Below the pieces are notes generated by a model. It searched no databases and was not told the DNA's origin. It saw nothing but the letters and a program-made list of their open reading frames with translations. A program made the position numbers and the translations under genes. A DNA stretch of 64,000 nt. Origin: Hypoxylon rubiginosum. Lineage: Eukaryota > Ascomycota > Sordariomycetes > Xylariales > Hypoxylaceae. Below are positions 56,857 through 64,000 of the stretch, piece by piece; position 1 is the stretch's first letter; every line of letters begins with the position of its first letter. The stretch is from the NCBI GenBank assembly GCA_902806565.1, contig CADCXA010000021.1, positions 1,116,001 through 1,180,000 on the forward strand, read 5' to 3'.

Positions 56857-58062
56857 ATAGGTTGACGGGAAGCGGGCAGTGTGGGCGGTGCTACATAACC
56901 TGTATACCTGTCCAAGGTACCTTTGCAAATCGTCAGCGATGTCTCGTTGCATCGCCTAGTCCATAGCACACCCTAGCTCTACTGAGTTATCTCGCTCGAC
57001 CTCTGACCATCCTCGAATATGTTTCCAATGTAGCGGTTGCGTTACTAGAGATAATCACCGCATATCTTACTTACACCGTACACCGCTGGATGTCGTGCTG
57101 TCCCCTCCATGACTACCTGCGACGCGCATCAAGTCCAGATGATCGCGGGTAGGATATATGGCCCGTGGTAAGGAAACACCGCATGTTGCCCAATCGTCGA
57201 GTCGATAGGACAACATTAGGACGGCCGTGGGACACCGAGACACGACAGCAAAATTAGCTACTAGCTAGAGTGCGTACTAGCACAAGTGTGACTTATCCTG
57301 TTCGTTCATACAAGAAACTCCTGATTGAAGCAATAATTCCAATCCATTCCCACTCCCCCGTGCCGATGTAACCTCGCGATAGCATGGCAATTCGACTTCC
57401 ACTTTGGATACTCGATCGTGGTGCCATGGGCAGTCGTACGCTCCCGAGGCTCCCCCAGGCTATGCGTAATAGACGTGATCAAGATCCGCTGACTGGGTAC
57501 GTATCGTCGCTAGATATCCTGGCTCATCCTGGCTCATCAGGGACTCGCAAGTACATACAGATGTATGACCTGTACATATAGTAATTCCTCAGGTGGACCA
57601 ATAGGCGATAAAAATAACGGAAATCCCTGGTGAAAGGGGGCCCCCCTTGCTCCAACTGGTCTTGCCCGGGGCTGCCAGGCTACCCAGGGCCCCAAGCAAA
57701 TGTCTGTTCTGCAGGACCCCCATTCTTCCCGCTTCGCAGGCTGGCAGGGCTCCCCTTCTACCAAGCCACAATCGTGTACTCCGTACTTTGCGATACATTG
57801 GCAGTGATACCGAGCGACCAGGGTCTACCGCCGCATGCCGTCAGTATGCCTTCCGCTCGCAAGTATACGTGCCACTGCATGGAGTCGAATGAGAAGATGC
57901 TCAGTAATAACTACCATGTAGCCTGCAGCTGGCCCTTTTTCCTTGGTTGCAGAGCCTTGTGTCACCCACCAACGCAGATCCCTCATATATGTCGAGTCCA
58001 TCCCCCCAGACACTGCTCCTCTCCTGTTAGCCTGAACCTCCCTTGCATCTGCCTCCACCACG

Positions 58063-60270
58063 ATGCTATCTGGCAACAGCATACGAAGGCTTATCTCACA
58101 AAGGCGAATTCAGAACGAGTATGAGGATGGGGCTCTGGCTGGTACCGACAGACCGGACCACAAAGGGATGCAAAAAAATATTGGGACTACTAAGAGGCGG
58201 CCGTACACCAATAAGAAGCGATCGCCACCACCGATTATAGTCAGCCGGGAACAAAGCATTCATGATATCCTAAATCCACTACCGCCGCTACCTGCATACG
58301 AGACGCCCAGGACTTCGGACAGTTCGTTGAACAGCTATGAACGCCACCACGAGTTTCACCACGAGGTCAGGTCAAAGAGGTCGAGGTCACCTCTTTGTTC
58401 GATATCGTCAAAGGAGGATAGGAGTCAAGAATCGCTACAGCTTTCAAGCGCCACAAGTTATGGCGCCGATGAATTCCCACCTAAACCTCCACCAAAGGGC
58501 CACACGAGGTCTTCCGAGTCCCTAAAGCGCCAGGCGGAGTTCTCAGGTTCGAATGTCGATCTTATAGAAGCTTTATCTCTCCAAACAGGAAACAAAGAAT
58601 CGCCCACAAAGCGGCACCTACGACGTCAAGATTCATTATCGAGCTTAACAGACAACATTCAACAACTCATACAAGAGGCAGATGAAGCATTCAGAGCAGT
58701 TGGTAGCGCTCTTGCCGACGTACAAATCTCAGAGAACCAATTCAAGGAGAGTCAATTCAAGGAATTACCAAGACTTCCAACACCTGATCCCTCACCTATT
58801 CTAAAACCAGCACCCCTAATTTCGCAAAACCGAATGCCTACCCCACAGCCTCCTGCTCTCGCCCTCACCCCCTCCATTCGTTTGCCTAGACGAAGTATAC
58901 CTGCGACGAGCTCGATTAAGAGGAAGAAGTCCAAAAAGTCGAAGAAGGTGAAGCCAGTGAAGCCGATGAAGCCGTATCGTAAACCCGCTATACCTAAGTC
59001 GGCGGCGAAGAGCGGGCCAAGATGGACATTGTCTGATAATGTGACGGACCTTTTCAGTGGGAAATTCTTTCATAAGATCGAGGTGGATGAGATGCTCTCG
59101 CCGAGTCAGGTGGAGGCGTATAGGCTGCGTAGGATGTCGATAATGCAGTCAGAAAAGTCGACGGAGACTCTTGACACCGAGTCAAGCGACACGCCTGTTG
59201 AGCCTTTTCATCTCGATGATTTGCCTTCCCGAATCGGATCGGCCGGTGTAAACGTCAATGAGGACGCATCGACCGAAAAAACGCCTATTGCCCCAACATT
59301 TGAGCCCGTCGTACGACAAGATTTCGCATTAGAGGAGAGAAAAGAAGAAAATGATGCCGTTGAACTCTCGGCAGCATCATCACAGATGGATATCGGAGAA
59401 GCCCCAATGCAATACAAGAATGCCACTTTTCCTACCCCACCGTTGAGGCACGCCGCTCGATTCGCTGCGAGAAGCCAAAGGACGGCGCTTCCCAGTATTC
59501 CAGAATCGTCAGTGGCATCAGCACCTCCAAAGGTCGACCTGCCCGGACAAAACTTCGAAGGTTCCCGAAACATCGTCGCGAATTCCAATTATGTTTTCCT
59601 TCAATCGGCGCCGTGCTCTATAACGAGCCCTAGATTCCGGCATGGTCCGATCCGGCTAGCAAAGTCGGATCTCATACCAGATATGAAAGTCGGAGCAGAC
59701 GAAGGCTTGGACTGGACGGCGTTCCAGATGGCCATCTCGGGTGGTGCGGGAGACTGGCTCTCGGAGAGCGACGATACAATTCGTCGGAAAGAGGCGGAGG
59801 AGGTTGACGAACTTGTCGATTGGTTCGGTTCATTGAATTTCAAAAGCACAGGAGGGCTGGTGACGCAAGATTTCGAAATGCCTAGTCCGACGAGCACGAC
59901 TTCGGGCGAGGACTACTCGGATGTATCGTACACCGAGATCGAAAGGGACAACCCTTACAGCCCTCACCACCAGTGGCAGCGACTTCGGCGCAAGGCGGCG
60001 GCTGAAGGCCGACAGCTGGACCTGGACATGTCCGGACTGGAGCTAGATACTTCGAAGATGCGTTTCGACGACGAGGGCAAGGAATATGACTGCCGCGAGA
60101 GCTACGCAAGTCTTCCGCAAAGCCCCATGTTGGACCTTCGTGTCATCCGCACCCCAGACGGCGATGATATGGATGTCGTGCCCATGGGCTACAATCTGGG
60201 ACACGACTTGGGAGACTTCCTCAAATGGGAGGCGGAGCATGCTTACGCTGGTGACTTTTTCTCAACTTGA
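58063..60270 (+). CDS. Large disordered conserved-looking fungal protein, unknown function
   Basis: Intronless 735-residue protein. Mostly disordered, rich in Ser/Pro/Lys/Glu. Visible segments: P-L-P-P-L-P-A-Y-E-T-P (about 74), D-S-L-S-S-L-T-D-N-I-Q-Q-L-I-Q-E-A-D-E-A-F (a likely amphipathic helix near 190-212), a Lys-rich stretch K-K-S-K-K-S-K-K-V-K-P (about 289-300), R-W-T-L-S-D-N-V-T-D-L-F-S-G-K-F-F (about 324), and a C-terminal acidic part with D-W-F-G-S-L. No membrane helix or enzyme motif. The ordered islands in a disordered chain suggest a scaffold or cytoskeletal/nuclear adaptor, which is inference. Strong codon pattern supports a gene. Confidence 0.7.
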   Translation: MLSGNSIRRLISQRRIQNEYEDGALAGTDRPDHKGMQKNIGTTKRRPYTNKKRSPPPIIVSREQSIHDILNPLPPLPAYETPRTSDSSLNSYERHHEFHHEVRSKRSRSPLCSISSKEDRSQESLQLSSATSYGADEFPPKPPPKGHTRSSESLKRQAEFSGSNVDLIEALSLQTGNKESPTKRHLRRQDSLSSLTDNIQQLIQEADEAFRAVGSALADVQISENQFKESQFKELPRLPTPDPSPILKPAPLISQNRMPTPQPPALALTPSIRLPRRSIPATSSIKRKKSKKSKKVKPVKPMKPYRKPAIPKSAAKSGPRWTLSDNVTDLFSGKFFHKIEVDEMLSPSQVEAYRLRRMSIMQSEKSTETLDTESSDTPVEPFHLDDLPSRIGSAGVNVNEDASTEKTPIAPTFEPVVRQDFALEERKEENDAVELSAASSQMDIGEAPMQYKNATFPTPPLRHAARFAARSQRTALPSIPESSVASAPPKVDLPGQNFEGSRNIVANSNYVFLQSAPCSITSPRFRHGPIRLAKSDLIPDMKVGADEGLDWTAFQMAISGGAGDWLSESDDTIRRKEAEEVDELVDWFGSLNFKSTGGLVTQDFEMPSPTSTTSGEDYSDVSYTEIERDNPYSPHHQWQRLRRKAAAEGRQLDLDMSGLELDTSKMRFDDEGKEYDCRESYASLPQSPMLDLRVIRTPDGDDMDVVPMGYNLGHDLGDFLKWEAEHAYAGDFFST

Positions 60271-61290
60271 CACATTGATTTGACTTTTATTTTTTTCACG
60301 AGCAAGGTGCATATTTGGAAATACTTAGCTTCGACTATATCGAACTAGGTATGCTTCTAGTTGGTTGGGATTGGGGGTCTCGGGTCGGATTTAGTCTTTT
60401 GATTATCATTATACCATTCATTTTGCGGGCGTTGGAGGTGCGCTCTGTATAAAATTTTACGCTACTCAAGGTACTCAGGGCTACGTGTTACACGTATATG
60501 GGACGAGAAGGACGGCGCTGGGAAAGACACGGGTTATAAAGCATTCATTGTATCAATTTCGGAAGCGGGAAGACAGACACTAGAGGTGTAGGCATTCTGA
60601 CAATAGGAACCTACGATGGTAGTTTTGTAATGAGGTCGGGCCTCATGTCGGTCATGGCAGGAACTCTTTTTAGGGGGGGGACTTACGCGGTCGTGTTGTT
60701 GTGGTTGGGTAGGTGCCATCATCCGATATTGGATGTGGGACGCGGAGACTTGGACAACTTCGTGTGAGATGGGATCTTGTTAAATATCGAGTCACCTTCC
60801 AAACACTCCCAGCTACCACAAATTCAAGACGTGATACCAGATCGGGACACCGGGATACCAACACTAATACTAATGCTCTGCCTTGTGTGGTGGTGCACAA
60901 TCGAGTAATGCTCATCTGATCTGTGTCCTCCTACTCGTTGTCGTCAGCCACCACCACAACAGCAATTCCTCCTCGATACCTCGCCTCTAGCTCGTCCCTA
61001 GTCATAACCTTACGGATTGCCAAAAATCCATACGACGTTAGGAACCTTTGCCTTCGTACCTTTTAAACCTTCTCCCTTCCTTGAATTGAAACCTAGTATT
61101 GCGACCTCGTTCAGATCGACACATACTGAAACAAGTATAGTTTGGAGAGGCGAACACGTCACGAGCTCCGGACCGAAAGTCGATCAGAAAAGGTCAACAA
61201 AAAAAGATGCTGTATATTTTACTCAAGGATGCCCTAACGGGTGCGAGCCGCGCGTTGGCGTCGATATTGTCAGTAGAAGGTGCCGCAGCC
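60271..61290. other. Intergenic region and GH43 promoter
   Basis: No supported gene. In-frame sequence from an upstream ATG at 61207 could extend the GH43 protein by 28 residues. Confidence 0.45.
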
Positions 61291-62543
61291 ATGCAGTACG
61301 ACAACTCGACTCTGACCATCACCTCCGTCGGCACGCCCGATCCCTTCGTCACTGTATTCAAGGGCCGCTATTACCTCGTAAGCAACTACAAATCTCATCT
61401 CCCATCCAAGGACTAACATTGTCGTGAGACTTTCACGGCCGGAAATAGGGTCGAGATATGGTCCTCCGATAGCCTGGCCGACATAGAGGCTTCCGCTTCG
61501 AGACATGTAATATGGTACGCTCGACTCCCTTGAAGACGAGTACCTACATACCTTATTATTACCAGCCATTGACTTGTTACTTCAGGACGCCACCCCAAGG
61601 CACCGACCACTCCGCCGACCTCTGGGCTCCCGAGCTGCACGCCCTGCACGGTCGCTGGTACGTGTACTACGCGGCGGCGAACCCCGCGCACGGAAACAAG
61701 AGCCACCGGATGTACGTGCTCGGGGGCCCGCCGGCGTCGGAGGACCCGTGCCGCGGGCAGTGGGAGTTCCTGGGGCGGATCCACGGCATGCCGCCGGACC
61801 AGTGGGCGATCGACGGCACCGTGTTCACGATCAAGGGGGAGCTGTACTTTGTGTACTCGGGCTGGCCGCTCGGGGACGGGTCGCAGGCGCCGGCGGACGA
61901 CTGCTCGGACCTCGTGCAGCAGCTCTTCCTCATGAAGCTCGACTCGCCGACGTCGGCGGCCAGCGGCGCCGTCGTGGTCTCGCGCCCGCAGCACGCCTGG
62001 GAGATCACGCGCGAGGGCAACGGCACGGACCACGGCATCAACGAGGGGCCCCAGTTCCTGCAGTCGCCCGACGGCCTGTGGCAGGGGCTCGCGTACTCGT
62101 GCGCGGGATCATGGACCCACGAGTACAAGATGGGCGTGCTGCGGTACGTCGGCGGCGACCCGCTCGACCCCGGCAGCTGGCGGAAGGGCGAGGAGCCGCT
62201 CGTCCAGACGCGCAAGAACGGCGGGACGGGACCCTTCGGTCCCGGTCACGGGTCGTTCCTGACGTTTCCCGGCGGCGAGGTGGTCGCCGTGTACCACGCG
62301 ACCGACACCCCGACGGACGGGTGGGACAACCGGAAGGCGCGGGCGCAGCGCGTCGCGTTCACGGACGAGGGGCCGTACATGGGACGCTCGTTCGGGATGC
62401 CGGAGGACGGGGCGTCGAGGGACGGAGGAGCGGGGCTGGTCAGGAGGATTAAGGAGAGGCTCGGACGGCACGCGCGCGGGGGCAGGCAGGAGGCGCCGGG
62501 CGAGAGGAGCTTGAGGGCGCTGTTGGGGCCGCAGCAGCAGTAG
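61291..62543 (+). CDS. Glycoside hydrolase family 43 protein (arabinofuranosidase/xylosidase type)
   Basis: Three exons: 61291-61377, 61429-61514 and 61586-62543; introns 51 and 71 nt; 376 residues from Met at 61291 (404 if the ATG at 61207 is used). Five-bladed propeller enzyme acting on arabinose- or xylose-containing plant polysaccharides. The three GH43 acidic residues are placed: general base D17 in G-T-P-D-P-F, pKa modulator D134 in W-A-I-D-G-T and acid E211 in I-N-E-G-P-Q-F. Also A-D-L-W-A-P-E-L and G-P-G-H-G-S-F near the end. Neither start gives a convincing signal peptide, so it may be intracellular, acting on imported oligosaccharides, or a first exon is missing. Very GC-rich, with a basic C-terminal tail. 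Confidence 0.85.
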
Positions 62544-64000
62544 TAGCAGCAGCAGGGGGCGGGAAGGGGGTTGCGTATAACTACTAGGGGAGGTGCTGTA
62601 CCTACCTAAGGTTGGGTGTGTTTTAACGGGGACGGGATAAGGGGGGGTGTATATGGGAAATCGAGTTCTTGAGATGTTGCGTTTACTTGCAAAACGGTAC
62701 TAGATAGACTAGGCACTGGGAGTGTTGCTTAGTAGTTAGGGGATTAAGGAGGGAGGAGAAGACTGGATGAAGTTACGACGAGCTTGTTCAATGATGCCAT
62801 GAGTTTTTCCGTAGCTTATTAGGTACCTATCCTACGGTATATGCAATTTCTTGTTCTGTGATTTCTTGCATTCCTTTGACACTGGGAAATTATCGATCTT
62901 GATGGGGCATGCCATTGTAAAAAGGAGAAGGAAGTGTGTGTGCCCGGTGTATCAAATAAGTCAATGGGACAATATGGACTAGCTCTCTGAGATGAGTCCC
63001 CACCTAGAAGGCACCTATACCTGTAGGATTATCTATACGGATGACAAAGGAACATGTGCTAGCATATAAGGGCACTCACTGGTGGGTTTCACGGGCTCTT
63101 ATATCTTTGTTATTCTATCAACTGTAGCCATAATCACCAACAATACCTTTATACACCCAAAGCTAGCAGTTGTGTGCATATCTGGCGATAGAGATAGACT
63201 CGGCCTGACGATTTGGGGCCTATTCTCCTAAGCACCTATATTAGAGGTTTGCCTGATTCTACGTATTAAGCGAAGGAGCATGAAGTCCACGTCCCCCCAT
63301 AGCATGTGTAGCCGCAATCACGGCAGTCGCCGCGTCATCTCTCCTTTCCACTGGGGAGAAGTCTTCATCATCGTCTACTACGGAGAACTATAACAAGGGA
63401 GTATCACAGACGATTCGTCGTGCGAACCTCATAGCGAAGAAAGGCTCGGGGAAACCCCCTAATCCCCCAGGAGCTGTGGGTTCCGCTTAAGTATGGAGTA
63501 TCTAGGCTTAAACTTCAGATATAGGAGTACGTATTGCGAGCTACCCCTGAACTTCTATCTAGATACAGCTAGCTACCTAGTAACAAGTAGGGAGGTGGGA
63601 AGCATTACTATATGAATATTGGGAATTTCTACGCAGTGTAGGTAGGTAGGTAGGTAGGTATTTACAGTTGTCACAATCCATGTTTAAACCAGAATATAGA
63701 GACCATGCGTGCATAGATGACTACAAGAGATTATGCTATAGCTTACCTAAGGAACAGCTTGCTTAGAGCATATTAATAAGGAACAATAATAAACTTCGTT
63801 TTCGAGGAACTTCGTCTTGTATAACGTCCCTAGAAAAAGACATAGATATTTTATCCTCTTCCCCCCTTTTCCTTTTGCCACTATAAGTACAAGAAAAAAC
63901 TTCTGTTTACTCAGGTTATTTGCTCAGAAGAACGCGGATTAAGAGCCTTCGGTATACAGGCTCTTTACTACTACTCTACCCAGTTCCCACGCGCATCGTT
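62544..64000. other. Terminal non-coding region
   Basis: No supported gene to the window end. Includes 3' flank of GH43, a GTAG tetranucleotide tract at 63638-63661 and AT-rich DNA. Confidence 0.45.
63638..63661. repeat. GTAG tetranucleotide microsatellite
   Basis: Six uninterrupted GTAG units. Similar TAGG/ACCT tracts recur in other spacers of this window (for example near 51489-51507). Confidence 0.75.

Larger units (their letters stand above)
54159..58062. other. Gene-poor region, second part
   Basis: No supported gene. Contains CT-rich tracts (56190-56220, 56460-56500), TGGCAGAGC repeats (55945-55997) and GTGGGCA repeats (56822-56856). The region directly before 58063 may include the leader of the following large gene. 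Confidence 0.45.

Noticed and set aside
61413..62033. 206-codon minus-strand frame opposite GH43
   Set aside because: Antisense shadow; the GH43 catalytic residues are on the plus strand.

Overview
This window is nuclear DNA from a filamentous ascomycete (Pezizomycotina, most likely Sordariomycetes). The evidence is short GT-AG introns of about 40-100 nt with CTAAC/CTGAC-type branch sites, GC-rich coding exons in AT-richer spacers, and fungal-restricted families (DUF7732-like, DUF7707-like, DUF3433, C2H2 plus fungal-trans regulators, LMBD1-type transporters). Dispersed TAGGTAGG/ACCTACCT tracts are common in the spacers. I see no intact transposon, rRNA, CRISPR array or bacterial-type operon. 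Multi-exon models were rebuilt by hand from splice signals and reading-frame phase; each closes in frame, but none was tested against transcripts.

Layout. 0.3-9.2 kb: a MUG/TDG-type DNA glycosylase, a glycine-rich secreted/membrane protein, an ANCHR-like zinc protein, a lysosomal cobalamin transporter (LMBD1 family) and a short single-pass membrane protein. 10.5 kb: an odd tRNA-like Pol III unit. 11.2-17.0 kb: a compact trio of FAD monooxygenase, zinc-less quinone-oxidoreductase-like enzyme and C2H2/fungal-trans regulator, which looks like a small catabolic or secondary-metabolism locus. 17.6-30.8 kb: housekeeping genes, namely SYM1/Mpv17, a YPT35-like PX protein, a GPI-type cysteine-rich protein, an ethanolamine/choline phosphotransferase, the oligosaccharyltransferase subunit Swp1 and a glutaminyl cyclase. 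31.3-39.4 kb: a more accessory block, with a frame-disrupted F-box gene, a kinase-like protein, a large DUF3433 membrane protein and an ankyrin protein ending in a subtilase-prodomain-like module without a protease. 41.5-48.6 kb: a conserved unknown protein, GCN5 (with a striking in-frame open frame after its stop), OST5 and the checkpoint clamp gene RAD1. 48.6-58.0 kb: a nearly 9.5 kb gene-poor stretch with simple repeats, a 33-nt poly-G run and two small ORFs. 58.1-62.5 kb: a large disordered conserved protein and a GH43 glycoside hydrolase. The last 1.4 kb is non-coding.

The genes mostly act in separate cellular processes. Two encode subunits of the same ER complex (Swp1 and Ost5), and the FMO/oxidoreductase/regulator trio is the only arrangement suggesting a shared pathway. 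The most interesting signals are the 152-codon frame after the GCN5 stop, the orphan ankyrin plus S8-prodomain protein, and the tRNA-like gene whose anticodon arm cannot be placed.
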